Source: a virus. From it: a stretch of DNA of 64,000 bases. Made by a program: the position numbers and the translations under genes. The stretch lies in the IMG/VR virus record IMGVR_UViG_3300009094_001034, positions 33,174 through 97,173 of that record, one strand, 5' to 3'. A model generated the notes under the pieces. The model did no database searches, was not told the DNA's origin, and saw nothing but the letters and a program-made list of their open reading frames with translations. Below, piece by piece: positions 24,506-32,436 of this stretch. How positions within the stretch are numbered: the stretch's first letter is position 1; each line of letters begins with the position of its first letter.

Positions 24506-26482
24506 ATGGCGGATGAACGAGAGTGGTTCCCTTTTCAGCCCGAGCTCGGGCAGCACGTCGAGGAGTTCACGACGTTCGCTACGCGCTTGGCTGAAGCCAC
24601 AGACCTGAAACCGCTGCGACTCGAGGTGCTCCGGGAACTCGACCGGGCGAAGAACGGCGCGCTCCCGCTCCACATGGTCCAGAGCATTGCCCTCGACCTC
24701 GCCGATCAGGGCTGGGGATTCAGCGTCGATCGAGACGGGATCGCATGCTCCGCTCCATCTGTCGCGGATGAATGCTCGGCGAGCGCAAAGACACGCATCC
24801 GTCAGGGCCACGCTTTCGAGCGCTCCGCCCACCTGCGCGAACCCTCCGTCCAAGACTTCATTGCGGCGATGGAACAGCGAAGGCTCACGGCGAACGGCTG
24901 GCATTCGATCTACTCGCTCATGCGCGATGGCCGGGAACTCGGCGCGAAGTTGGCTGCGGCCGCGACGCTTGAAGGCGCCGCGCGCGAGAAAGCGCTTGCA
25001 GCAGCGATTGATCCCTACATCCAGTTCGTTGATCCGGATGTCGTCGACGAGCACACGGGACTCCTCCTCACGGACATCTGGCGCTACTTCCGGATGACGT
25101 GGGTGAACATGCACAAGTCCGTTCCTGGCCGCACGATGATGATCCTCATCCGCGACCGAGCCGCGGCACAACATCCGGTCATCGGGATCGCGGCGCTCGC
25201 GAGCGCCGTGGCGCAGTTGGACCTGCGAGACTCGTGGATCGGATGGAATGCTGCGGCATTCCTCGACCACCTGGACAACGAAGGGAACGCAGCAGATGCG
25301 AAGTGGCTCCACGCATCCATCGACAATCTCCTCGACGCGATCTACCTGAAGGATCTCCTCAAGGAGAAGATCATCAGCAAGGCGCTCATCGCGACGCCTA
25401 CCGAGGACCTGATCCGAAACCTCCGGGATGCGGCAGCGGAAGCGAAGAAGAAGCACCACCAGAACGCCGATGCCGCGGCGATGAAGCGCAAGGACGTCGC
25501 TTGGGAGGAGAAAGCGCTCCTGCCACTCTTTCGCGCGAAGCGCTGCGAAGCGCTGGCAAAACTCCTCGGTATCCGACTCGTGTTTCAGAAGGTCGGTTTC
25601 AGTACCGGCTCTAAGAAAGCGCTCGACCTCGCACTCTCGCAGCCCTCAGCGCGGACGGCGATCGGCCAACTCGTGCGGGCAGTGAAGTCGGAGCACGTCG
25701 GTATCGACATGATGGACATTACAGTCTGCGGCGCGGTGGCGCCGTACAACCGCGTGCTCGGCGGGAAACTCGTGTGCACGCTCCTCACGAGCCCCGAAGT
25801 CGTGCAGGCGTACAAGCGACGGTACGATGGCCAGGAAAGCATCATCGCGTCGTCCATCAAGGGCGCTCCGGTACGCCGAACGCCACGGCTCGTGCTGCTC
25901 TCCACGACGAGTCTCTATGGCCGCGGCTCAAGCCAGTACAACCGCGTGAAGATCCCGGCGGGCGTGGCGGGCGGAGCGGACGGGGATGTCGTCGAGTACC
26001 GACATCTCGGCCACAGTAAGGGCTTCGGGACCTTCCATTTCAGCGCCGAGACCGTGCGCGTCATCGATACTCTTCTCGCCAGACGCCAGGACGGAAAGCG
26101 GGTGAACTCCATCTTCGGAGAGGGCGTGAATCCGCGGATGCGGAAGATCCGCGAAGCGCTCGAATCCGTGCGGTTGCCGAGCGACGCCATCTTGAATCAC
26201 GGCGTTCCGCGCGTTGTGTACGGCATCGCGCTCGCGTCGAATTTCCGCGACGTGCTCCTCGGTCGGCAAGACAAGCCGCGCTACGTGATCCCGCAAACGA
26301 AGCCTGCGGAGCGGTCGGCCCGGCTCGCGGCCTTCTGGCGAACGCGATGGCTATCCAATCGCATCAATGATCCTGCGGTGCTCTCGGACATTGCGGAGCA
26401 CACGCTGTCGTACCCCGTGACGCATGGAGCTCGCGTCGTCGGTCCGCCTATTGAAGGAGATGAGAACGAGACCCTATGGTGA
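24506..26482 (+). CDS. DUF4338 (Druantia DruA-like) protein, 658 aa
   Basis: The DUF4338 signature is split over the protein. The first part is PGRTMMILIRD, then HPVIGIAALASAV and LDLRDSWIGW (residues ~207-247). The second is VCGAVAPYNRVLGGKLVCTL, SPEVVQAYKRRYDGQ, SIIASSIKG, SLYGRGSSQYNR and GFGTFHFS (~408-513). DruA with this domain is a core protein of some Druantia anti-phage systems; its biochemistry is not settled to my knowledge. The N-terminal ~190 residues are an extra region. No DruE-type helicase lies next to it, so this is not a known Druantia locus. It is directly joined to GHKL2 upstream and overlaps the next gene by 7 nt. Confidence 0.8.
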   Translation: MADEREWFPFQPELGQHVEEFTTFATRLAEATDLKPLRLEVLRELDRAKNGALPLHMVQSIALDLADQGWGFSVDRDGIACSAPSVADECSASAKTRIRQGHAFERSAHLREPSVQDFIAAMEQRRLTANGWHSIYSLMRDGRELGAKLAAAATLEGAAREKALAAAIDPYIQFVDPDVVDEHTGLLLTDIWRYFRMTWVNMHKSVPGRTMMILIRDRAAAQHPVIGIAALASAVAQLDLRDSWIGWNAAAFLDHLDNEGNAADAKWLHASIDNLLDAIYLKDLLKEKIISKALIATPTEDLIRNLRDAAAEAKKKHHQNADAAAMKRKDVAWEEKALLPLFRAKRCEALAKLLGIRLVFQKVGFSTGSKKALDLALSQPSARTAIGQLVRAVKSEHVGIDMMDITVCGAVAPYNRVLGGKLVCTLLTSPEVVQAYKRRYDGQESIIASSIKGAPVRRTPRLVLLSTTSLYGRGSSQYNRVKIPAGVAGGADGDVVEYRHLGHSKGFGTFHFSAETVRVIDTLLARRQDGKRVNSIFGEGVNPRMRKIREALESVRLPSDAILNHGVPRVVYGIALASNFRDVLLGRQDKPRYVIPQTKPAERSARLAAFWRTRWLSNRINDPAVLSDIAEHTLSYPVTHGARVVGPPIEGDENETLW

Positions 26483-26973
26483 ACGTCCTTGAAGATCTGT
26501 ACCACGTGAGCGCGACGCCGCGTGAGTTGAGTTGGCAACCGTCCCTGAAATCGAAGACGTGGGATGACGCGACGAAAGAGGAGATCGAGACGGCCCTCGA
26601 TGCGCAGCGCCCAGCGCAGGCTCCGTCGCGGCGCAAGAGCTACTTCGCGTTCCGAACGATCGACGAGTGCGTCTACTACGCCGACTCGGAGGGCATCGGG
26701 CCGGAACGCCACTTCTACGTGGTGAAACTGACGGGAGCTGTACGGGCGCCAATCAAGATCATCGCGGTGCCCCCTGCATTGTTGCCGTACCGCGACGCGA
26801 TCTACCGTCACTACTGGAACGCCGACGACGGGTGGAAGGTCTACGAACTTTTTGGCGAGCAGATGATCGTGCGGGACGAATACAAGGGCACGATCCCTGA
26901 CGCTGGCCATGTGCTTGCGAAGTTGGTTGATGACCGGAACCGCCTGATGCAACTGGCTGCAACGTGGCGATGA
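26476..26973 (+). CDS. Unknown alpha/beta protein of the GHKL-DUF4338 operon, 165 aa
   Basis: It overlaps the DUF4338 gene at its start and the nuclease gene at its end, so the three are translationally coupled. The opening VLEDLYHVSATP and later SYFAFRTIDECVYYADS and RHFYVVKLTG are reminiscent of small ADP-ribosyltransferase-like folds, but I see no complete catalytic triad and do not assign that activity. No membrane segment or signal peptide. Confidence 0.65.
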   Translation: MVNVLEDLYHVSATPRELSWQPSLKSKTWDDATKEEIETALDAQRPAQAPSRRKSYFAFRTIDECVYYADSEGIGPERHFYVVKLTGAVRAPIKIIAVPPALLPYRDAIYRHYWNADDGWKVYELFGEQMIVRDEYKGTIPDAGHVLAKLVDDRNRLMQLAATWR

Positions 26974-27425
26974 CCGATGAAGTGCTGGAGGTGTTGCGTC
27001 AGGCGAAAGTGCTTGCGCAGCGCTATCGTGCGCTGACGGGAAAGCCGCTCGGGATCACCGGAGAGGTGGCCGAGTACGAAGCCGCTCGAATCCTGGGAGT
27101 GCGACTTACGCCGGCGCGGCAATCGGGACACGACGCCGTCGAGATCGTTGATGGCCGCGAACGCACGCTCCAAATCAAGGGGCGATGCATCCTTCCGGGG
27201 GCGAAGAAGAGCCAACAGACGGGTTCCATCGATATCGAGAAGGCGTGGGATGCGGTACTTCTCGTGCTCGTCGACGAAAGCTTCGACGCGTACATCATCT
27301 ATGAAGCGGAGCGCGACGCCGTTCTGAAGGCGATCCTTGAACCGGGCTCGAAGGGGAGAAACGAGCGGTGGGCGCTGTCGGTGAGCAAGTTCAAGGGCAT
27401 TGGACGCGAGCGCTGGAAGCGCTGA
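26970..27425 (+). CDS. PD-(D/E)XK-type nuclease (DUF6998-like), 151 aa
   Basis: GITGEVAEYEAARILG (Glu in a helix), then QSGHDAVEIVDG (Asp) and LQIKGR (Gln-x-Lys) form the restriction-endonuclease-like E...D...QxK core. It resembles small PD-(D/E)XK proteins associated with restriction or defence loci. ATG 26970 overlaps the preceding stop as ATGA; a GTG two codons earlier is possible. It would be the DNA-cutting effector of the operon, with the GHKL ATPases as the sensing or clamp part. Activity is inferred from motifs. Confidence 0.72.
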   Translation: MTDEVLEVLRQAKVLAQRYRALTGKPLGITGEVAEYEAARILGVRLTPARQSGHDAVEIVDGRERTLQIKGRCILPGAKKSQQTGSIDIEKAWDAVLLVLVDESFDAYIIYEAERDAVLKAILEPGSKGRNERWALSVSKFKGIGRERWKR

Positions 27426-27441
27426 CGGTTATTCTTCTGCC

Positions 27442-28248
27442 ATGAACGATGTGCCGCAGCCGACCGCGTACGAGGAACGTTTCATTGCGTTCGTGGATGT
27501 GTTGGGTTTCGGCGCGCTGGTGTCCGAGTCGGGAAAGCCAGGTGCGGATGCGGCGGGGACAATCAAGCGAATCTGTGATGCGATTCTGTGGTCGCGGGAA
27601 GAACTCGAAGATCTGTTGAGTGGTTCTTCCGATTTCGTCTTTACGCAGTTCTCAGACTCCTTCGTGATCAGCACGGAGGCGTCGAATGAGACCCAACGAT
27701 TCGGCCTCAGCCAGTTTGCCTTCGCAGTGCGCGCGATCATCGATTGTTTCCTCGGGTCTGACTTGGTTCTGCGCGGTGGTGTTACGCGCGGTCCGCTGAT
27801 TCATACGCGTGAACTTCTCTTCGGCCCTGCGATGAACCGCGCGTATGAGTTGGAGTCTCGCGTGGCGAATGTTCCTCGGATCATCTTCGACCCGGACATC
27901 CCTGCCGTCCGTGATGCGCTGATGACGGACTACATGCCGGACTACGTGGCGAGAGACACGGACGGGTTCTTTTACGTCGACTACTTCTCCCCTACGAAGA
28001 AGTTCTTTCTCGTTCCGAGCTGGCTGTACTCCATTCAGCGAATCATCGAAGCAATGCCGGTATCGGCGGCGCTCGCGGCAAAACGCGAATGGATGGTTGC
28101 GAAGTTCAATGCGCGCCTCGAGGGTTTCTCATTCGAAGCGTTCAAGGCACGGCTCGATGACTACGTCGACGACACGGACGCGATCAACGCCGTCATCGAA
28201 GACTACGAGAAACTCCTTGAGCCGGCGCGGCGTCTGCGACGGTTGTAG
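27442..28248 (+). CDS. Class III nucleotidyl cyclase-like protein, 268 aa
   Basis: RFIAFVDVLGFGALV (Asp19) and FTQFSDSFVIS (Asp72) match the two metal-binding Asp motifs of class III cyclase folds. LRGGVTRGPL and FGPAMNRAYELES correspond to the Gly strand and the GxxVNxAxRLE helix. The Asn is kept (Asn132), but the position of the transition-state Arg is Glu136, so cyclase activity is uncertain. Pycsar-type defence cyclases share this fold. The ATG lies 6 nt after TATTCT, so it may be expressed separately as a leaderless message from the operon just upstream. Confidence 0.65.
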   Translation: MNDVPQPTAYEERFIAFVDVLGFGALVSESGKPGADAAGTIKRICDAILWSREELEDLLSGSSDFVFTQFSDSFVISTEASNETQRFGLSQFAFAVRAIIDCFLGSDLVLRGGVTRGPLIHTRELLFGPAMNRAYELESRVANVPRIIFDPDIPAVRDALMTDYMPDYVARDTDGFFYVDYFSPTKKFFLVPSWLYSIQRIIEAMPVSAALAAKREWMVAKFNARLEGFSFEAFKARLDDYVDDTDAINAVIEDYEKLLEPARRLRRL

Positions 28249-28257
28249 GAAGTTCGA

Positions 28258-28285
28258 AGGCGGTGACGCCCGACCATCACCGCCT
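28258..28285. terminator. Bidirectional terminator-like hairpin between convergent genes
   Basis: Arms AGGCGGTGA (28258-28266) and TCACCGCCT (28277-28285) around 10 nt. It lies between the cyclase-like gene and the convergent repressor gene. No T tract follows on either strand. Confidence 0.5.
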
Positions 28286-28296
28286 CGACGAACGAC

Positions 28297-28638
28297 TTAG
28301 ACCGTCGCGGTCTGGAGCAGGGCGAACACGTTCTGCCCGTGGCGGTTCTTCCTGTTCGCTGCGAGGCGTACGTCCAGCGCTTTCTCCTCCCTCTCCGTCA
28401 GGGGCGTGACGAGGATGCGCGGCGCGACGGCGTACGAACGTGCGATCTGCAAGCACGTCGGGAGGCGGGGCGTCGTCTTGCCGGCCTCCCACTGCGAAAC
28501 GGAGAACGGGCTGACGCCGAGCTCGCGTGCCGCATCCGTGATCGTGCGATCCGACATCACGCGGAGATGCTTGAGACGACGCCCGAACTGCTTGGGGGTG
28601 GTGGATACCTCGGACTCTGCAGTCGACTGTACTGCCAT
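28297..28638 (-). CDS. XRE-family HTH repressor, 113 aa
   Basis: The helix-turn-helix is FGRRLKHLRVMSDRTITDAA with RELGVSPFSVSQWEAGKTTP (residues ~18-60). The C-terminal half is a small helical domain (LTEREEKALDVRLAANRKNR). The start is ATG 28638 (MAVQSTAESEV), preceded by the C-rich CCTACCCCCAATTCTC. The palindrome 28659-28689 lies directly upstream and overlaps its promoter, so autoregulation is likely. It probably governs the switch region and the divergent plus-strand genes. Confidence 0.82.
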   Translation of the reverse strand: MAVQSTAESEVSTTPKQFGRRLKHLRVMSDRTITDAARELGVSPFSVSQWEAGKTTPRLPTCLQIARSYAVAPRILVTPLTEREEKALDVRLAANRKNRHGQNVFALLQTATV

Positions 28639-28658
28639 GAGAATTGGGGGTAGGAAGT

Positions 28659-28689
28659 TGATGCGCAAACACTAAGTGTTTGCGCATCA
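28659..28689. promoter_or_regulatory. 31-bp perfect palindrome, repressor operator
   Basis: Two 15-bp arms around a single A; the half-site reads TGATGCGCAAACACT. It covers the -10 box and most of the spacer of the promoter for the XRE gene. It lacks a T tract, so a protein-binding operator is more likely than a terminator. Confidence 0.8.
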
Positions 28690-28710
28690 TTCTGCAACGA
28701 AGGTGTCAAG
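28669..28710 (-). promoter_or_regulatory. Early-type promoter of the XRE repressor gene
   Basis: On the minus strand: CTTGAC (28710-28705), 7 nt, TTGCAG (28697-28692), 17 nt, TAGTGT (28674-28669). This is the same element as at the other minus-strand early operons, here overlapped by the palindrome. Confidence 0.65.
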
Positions 28711-28838
28711 CGAACTTCGTCTCCATGGGTGCACTCTCCCCCGTGTAGAAGCCGCCTAACTCTCGTCGCAGCGTGCTACGATTTCTCGCGACACGACCAC
28801 TCCGGCGTGACCCATATGCGTCATGAAGGAGATGGTCG

Positions 28839-29210
28839 ATGGCAGTCACCAGACGCGGCTTCCTGCAGGGGATCGCTGCCGCAACCGCGAGCACGGCCCT
28901 CGTCGTGCGGTCGAACACCCTCCCAGCCCCACCTGTCGAGGTGCTCGAGGCGGAGATCCTCGGCGAGGAAGAGGTCGGATTCCTCCGGCCACGGGGCGCG
29001 ACGAAACTGGAGTCCTACCTACGATCGCGCGGCATCAAGCCGGCGCACCTCGCCCGAGAGTGCGGCTACAGCCGTCAGCATCTTCTCCGGGTTCGCATGG
29101 GGAAGATGGAGCCGACGCGGCGCTGCATCGCGGCCATCGTCGCGGCATGCCGACGCATTGCACGGGAGCGCGTGCAGCCCTCGGACCTCTTTGAGTTGGA
29201 GCGTCCCTGA
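28839..29210 (+). CDS. HTH protein with Tat-like N-terminus, 123 aa
   Basis: The N-terminus VTRRGFLQGIAAATASTALV looks like a twin-arginine signal (RR-x-F-L-x and a hydrophobic stretch). Residues ~63-110 are an XRE-like HTH (ESYLRSRGIKPAHLARECGY then SRQHLLRVRMGKMEPTRR). An exported protein would not need a DNA-binding domain, so the N-terminus may instead be a membrane anchor or may mimic a signal peptide. SD AAGGAG lies before ATG 28839. It starts the plus-strand switch operon, with the next gene overlapping its stop (TGATGA). Confidence 0.65.
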   Translation: MAVTRRGFLQGIAAATASTALVVRSNTLPAPPVEVLEAEILGEEEVGFLRPRGATKLESYLRSRGIKPAHLARECGYSRQHLLRVRMGKMEPTRRCIAAIVAACRRIARERVQPSDLFELERP

Positions 29211-29437
29211 TGACGTTTCCGACGAACGTCTGCGAGTGCTCTCATCGCAAGGGGAAGCACTGGTTCACGACGACGAGCAAGAAGGCGCCGTGTCTAGAAT
29301 GCGCGTGCACCTCCTTTACGCCGGAACCCGTGTGCCGCTGCGGGCATGGCAAGAAGTCCCATGCGAAAGGCCCGTGTCATCACAAGTACCTCTGCGGATG
29401 CACACAGTTCCGCGACAGGACGGCAGCCCATGCGTAA
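29210..29437 (+). CDS. Tandem Cys/His metal-binding protein, 75 aa
   Basis: Two copies of one motif: CECSHRKGKHWF followed by CLECACTSF, and CRCGHGKKSHAKG followed by CGCTQF. Each offers Cys and His for a metal site. No known family. The start overlaps the stop of the HTH gene, so they are coupled. Confidence 0.65.
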   Translation: MTFPTNVCECSHRKGKHWFTTTSKKAPCLECACTSFTPEPVCRCGHGKKSHAKGPCHHKYLCGCTQFRDRTAAHA

Positions 29438-29807
29438 GAGCACGACGGTGATGCCGCTCGCCGGCGTGTTCCGTCAGGGGCAGCCGCTGCTCTCCACTGA
29501 GGATCAGGTGTTCCTCCCCGCTGCGGCCGTGGAAGCGGACGAACTCGTGTATCGCGTCGCCGATCACTCGCTATCGGAGTTGGAAATCCAGCCAGGCGAT
29601 CTGTTGATCGCTGAATTCAGGTCCAAGGCGCAGACAGGCGAACTCGTTCTCGTGCGGCTGGGAGAGCAGTGTTTCATCGGGCGCTGGTGGTCAAAACATG
29701 CAAGACGCGACGTGACTGGACCGGATGGCCAGACGGTGATCGCACGCGGGGCAGAAGTCCTCGCGGTCATCAATCTGATTATTCGGGGGTCATATGACAC
29801 GCAGTGA
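29430..29807 (+). CDS. S24/LexA-fold protein without HTH, 125 aa
   Basis: VEADELVYRVADHSLSELEI, QPGDLLIAEF, TGELVLVRLGEQCFIGRWW follow the S24 peptidase fold of LexA and phage repressors. Ser is present in the nucleophile region (HSLSEL), but the usual GDSM is changed and the catalytic Lys position is not evident. ATG 29430 overlaps the preceding gene by 8 nt. It may be a regulatory or UmuD-like partner. Confidence 0.6.
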   Translation: MRKSTTVMPLAGVFRQGQPLLSTEDQVFLPAAAVEADELVYRVADHSLSELEIQPGDLLIAEFRSKAQTGELVLVRLGEQCFIGRWWSKHARRDVTGPDGQTVIARGAEVLAVINLIIRGSYDTQ

Positions 29808-30282
29808 ACGTATCCGGCACATATTTCTGAAACAGCGGCGCTTTACACGGGAACACGCATCAGACGCGCTTGGGCGCTCGCTTCGCTGGGTGGAAGCCAA
29901 TCGATTCTCCAGAGAGAACGGCGGGTGGGTGTCCTGGCAGGAGATGGTGCTCCTCGCGTACGCGCTCTGGACCCGCGTGCAAATCGACAAGGCGCTCGGG
30001 GACGACGCCGCGACGGTCTTTCCGCCCCTCGCGCAGCTGACGACGCTCACCGTACGCGTCCCGATCTACAAGGTCGTCGGGCTTCGACGCGACGCCGAGC
30101 GGCGAAAGATGGACATGGATGAAATCATCAACGACGCTCTCGAAGTCGATTGGTGTGAGGCCCAGAGTATCGATAAGAGAGCTCCGGGATTCCTTGCGGC
30201 GTGGCACTTCCCGTATCCCTTGTCCAGATCGGATGGCTACCGCGAGGCGGCTGACCGACGTGGCGGATGTCCCGATGACTAG
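29794..30282 (+). CDS. Probable DNA-binding protein of the switch operon, 162 aa
   Basis: A HTH-like segment at residues 16-38 (RFTREHASDALGRSLRWVEA) and a short helical motif MDMDEIINDALE near residue 110. The rest (SWQEMVLLAYALWTRVQIDK) is helical. ATG 29794 follows GGGGGTCAT and overlaps the S24-like gene. No family recognised. The neighbours suggest a regulatory role. Confidence 0.55.
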   Translation: MTRSERIRHIFLKQRRFTREHASDALGRSLRWVEANRFSRENGGWVSWQEMVLLAYALWTRVQIDKALGDDAATVFPPLAQLTTLTVRVPIYKVVGLRRDAERRKMDMDEIINDALEVDWCEAQSIDKRAPGFLAAWHFPYPLSRSDGYREAADRRGGCPDD

Positions 30283-31087
30283 TGACTTCGACTGGCCCGG
30301 CGTTCCGTACAGCCAGTTCCTCCGACAGCAGCTCGCGGAAGCGACCGAGTACGAGTACCTCAACCCGCGCTTGGATCGGCGGTACGACCCCGTCGTGATC
30401 GGCGGGAACGCGATGCACCCGGTGCTGCAACGTGGCGACGTGATCCTCATCGACACGGGCAACACGGAGCCGGAGGACGGCCGGACCGTGGCCGTGCGTG
30501 TCGGGGGTGGTCGCACCATCCTTGGCTACTGGCGAGATCGTGGTGGAAAGCCCGTGCTCGAGCAAGAGCGAACGGACGCGGTGATCGACCTCGCACAGTA
30601 TCAAGGCTGGTCGATCTACGGCGTCGTCACGAAGATCATCGGCCGCGGCATCCCGCCGCATGCGCCACCACCCGATGTAGCATTAGAAACGGAGGCACCA
30701 CGCATGGATGTCACGCCAGGACAGGCGCAGTGGATTATTGAACGGCTGATCGCGGAGCGGAAGGTTTCGAGGGCGGACGTCGACAGGTACGTGGGCGACA
30801 TGGGGCGCGAGATCGAGGACATTGAAGCCCGTCTCGCGAGCCTTCGCGACATCGCCGCACCCGGTGCTACGGCCTCGCCAGCGCCTCGGAGCGCGGCTCC
30901 GGCCGCGAAGACAGGGAGACGGCGCGCCGGCGGAAAGAAGGGCCATCCTCGTGGCATCGCGGGAACGCTGGCCGTCCTCCTCCGATCCATCCCCGCGGCG
31001 GAACATGCGGCCATCGCTGCGATCCGGGCGAACAAAGGGATCAAAGCCGCCATCAAGGCAGCGCAGGCCGCAGTGAAGAGGACTTAA
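30275..31087 (+). CDS. S24/LexA-fold protein with altered nucleophile and basic tail, 270 aa
   Basis: GGNAMHPVLQRGDVILID occupies the place of the LexA/CI GDSMxP..GD motif, with Ala instead of the catalytic Ser, so self-cleavage is unlikely. YGVVTKIIGR ends the fold. The C-terminal half has a coiled coil (RADVDRYVGDMGREIEDIEA) and a basic Ala/Lys-rich tail (KTGRRRAGGKKGHPRG) that may bind nucleic acid. ATG 30275 overlaps the preceding stop; earlier in-frame ATGs exist at 30119 and 30233. Confidence 0.6.
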   Translation: MTSDFDWPGVPYSQFLRQQLAEATEYEYLNPRLDRRYDPVVIGGNAMHPVLQRGDVILIDTGNTEPEDGRTVAVRVGGGRTILGYWRDRGGKPVLEQERTDAVIDLAQYQGWSIYGVVTKIIGRGIPPHAPPPDVALETEAPRMDVTPGQAQWIIERLIAERKVSRADVDRYVGDMGREIEDIEARLASLRDIAAPGATASPAPRSAAPAAKTGRRRAGGKKGHPRGIAGTLAVLLRSIPAAEHAAIAAIRANKGIKAAIKAAQAAVKRT

Positions 31088-31104
31088 CCAGGGAATGTAA
31101 CCAG

Positions 31105-31296
31105 CTAGATGCGCGCGAGGAGCGTGGCTGCTCGACAGCGTTGCGCGAAGCGCCGCAGACACTGCTGACACCGGATGTGCCGCTGGCCGTCGACGCCGCG
31201 GTACGAGAACACCGTGAGGTTCCTGCAGAGATCCTCTGTCGAGTCGTCCTCGCAGGGGACGGGCTTCGGGAGGATCATCCGGAAGGGCTCGGACAT
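31105..31296 (-). CDS. Small Cys-containing protein, 63 aa
   Basis: ATG 31296 overlaps the upstream stop as TGATG. The sequence MSEPFRMILPKPVPCEDD and IRCQQCLRRFAQRC gives a possible single zinc site. Last gene of the short operon driven from the promoter at 31513-31541. Confidence 0.5.
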   Translation of the reverse strand: MSEPFRMILPKPVPCEDDSTEDLCRNLTVFSYRGVDGQRHIRCQQCLRRFAQRCRAATLLARI

Positions 31297-31484
31297 CAGG
31301 CGGCGATGTCGCAACTCTCGCACGAACACGAGGGGTGCTTCTTTGTGGTCGGCCAGGTGTGGCCGCAGCGGCATCGGGTGTAGGCCGCCGTGGTGTTGGC
31401 CGGGCTCCGCAACTCGCGTAGAACAGCACTCTGGTCTTGTAGAAGCCGGATGATCGCATCGAGCCTACTGGAGATGTCGTCCAT
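31296..31484 (-). CDS. Small coiled-coil and zinc-ribbon protein, 62 aa
   Basis: MDDISSRLDAIIRLLQDQ forms a short coiled coil, followed by CRCGHTWPTTKKHPSCSCESC, a zinc-ribbon-like end. ATG 31484 was chosen because the promoter lies ~30 nt upstream; a longer frame from 31547 would overlap the promoter. Confidence 0.55.
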   Translation of the reverse strand: MDDISSRLDAIIRLLQDQSAVLRELRSPANTTAAYTRCRCGHTWPTTKKHPSCSCESCDIAA

Positions 31485-31512
31485 GTAGTCGTGGTTGCTG
31501 AATGTCGTCCTG

Positions 31513-31541
31513 ACCCTACCCCTCGTCGTCAGGCAATACAA
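31513..31541 (-). promoter_or_regulatory. Early-type promoter A
   Basis: Minus strand: TTGTAT (31541-31536), 17 nt, TAGGGT (31518-31513). It lies upstream of the gene at 31484 and belongs to the shared early promoter family, though the upstream CTTGAC block is not conserved here. Confidence 0.6.
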
Positions 31542-31593
31542 TGGCAATAGCGCTCGACATGGCCGAGACGCACTTCATCTACAGGAGTGCGAC

Positions 31594-31881
31594 ATGGAAC
31601 GAACGAGACGCTTCCGCCGGCCCCGCTTCAAACCCGAGGAAGCCGTGGAGCCTGACCCAATGCTCGTCACCGCGGCTGCCGGCCTCCTGTCGGTGATGAC
31701 CGGGATTCCCGATCAGCCGATGGAGCTCAAGCAGATGAGCGCGCAGGACGCTATGCGATTCGCTTCCACGATCCGCGATCCCGATTCCCTCGCGTTCATC
31801 CTGCGTGTGATCTTCGAGGCGTACGGCGTGAGCGAAGAGGCATGGGTGCGCGCCGTGAACGGCGCCGGGCCTGTGGTTTAA
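31594..31881 (+). CDS. Small phage protein of unknown function, 95 aa
   Basis: A good SD (AGGAG) precedes ATG 31594. Basic N-terminus (MERTRRFRRPRFKPEE), then a compact helical domain (ELKQMSAQDAMRFASTIRDP). It is an isolated plus-strand gene between minus-strand operons. No family recognised. Confidence 0.6.
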   Translation: MERTRRFRRPRFKPEEAVEPDPMLVTAAAGLLSVMTGIPDQPMELKQMSAQDAMRFASTIRDPDSLAFILRVIFEAYGVSEEAWVRAVNGAGPVV

Positions 31882-31918
31882 CAACCTGATCAACGCATGC
31901 GAAGGCGCGCGAGGATGC

Positions 31919-32086
31919 TCACTGGACGTCGGGGGAGAGGGGTTGATTCTCGTGAAGTCGCCGCTCCTGTTCGTAGATCTCATGCCAGTACTGCTCCTCG
32001 GACTTTCCGAGGCTCCAGATGAACACACGCCATGCGATGCCTCTGATGAACAGACGAACGTGATCAGCGAGCGTTGTCTTTTCCAT
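31919..32086 (-). CDS. Small helical protein, 55 aa
   Basis: A 55-codon frame beginning MEKTTLADHVRLFIRGIAWR. ATG 32086 overlaps the upstream stop as TAATG, which supports expression. Amphipathic N-terminal half with Trp residues (GIAWRVFIWSLG) might touch membranes. Last gene of the operon from promoter B. Confidence 0.55.
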   Translation of the reverse strand: MEKTTLADHVRLFIRGIAWRVFIWSLGKSEEQYWHEIYEQERRLHENQPLSPDVQ

Positions 32087-32436
32087 TAGTGCGAGTGGGT
32101 GACGTTTCGGGAAGCGAGGGCGGATCGTCCGGCGGCGATGTGACCGCGCGTTAGGGTCACCTGCGAACCGTCCGCGCGCTGGACCAGGATCGGGATGGCG
32201 TCTGAGTCAGGCACCGTATCCATCCAAGCCTCCAGCGCTTCAACGATCGGGCGCAACGCCTCACGCAGCCGTGCGATCTCGGCCTGCTGGCGGTCGAATG
32301 TTCCCTGCATCCTGTGGCGGACGTAACACGGGAGACACGCGGGCTCACCGTCTGACAGTTCGTCACACGCGCAGGGCAGGATGGATCCAAGTTGCTCGCG
32401 GAACTCGATCTCCGTGTAGCTCGTGTATTCGTTCAT
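32086..32436 (-). CDS. Early protein, 116 aa
   Basis: The start is ATG 32436 (MNEYTSYTEIEFREQLGS), with CCCCAGCCCCTACC upstream. CACDELSDGEPACLPCYVRH gives a possible Cys4 zinc site near residues 20-40, followed by a coiled coil (FDRQQAEIARLREALRPIVE). Function unknown. Confidence 0.55.
   Translation of the reverse strand: MNEYTSYTEIEFREQLGSILPCACDELSDGEPACLPCYVRHRMQGTFDRQQAEIARLREALRPIVEALEAWMDTVPDSDAIPILVQRADGSQVTLTRGHIAAGRSALASRNVTHSH

Noticed and set aside
24281-25459. Minus-strand frame of 392 codons
   Set aside because: Antisense to GHKL2 and DUF4338 genes, which have recognisable motifs.
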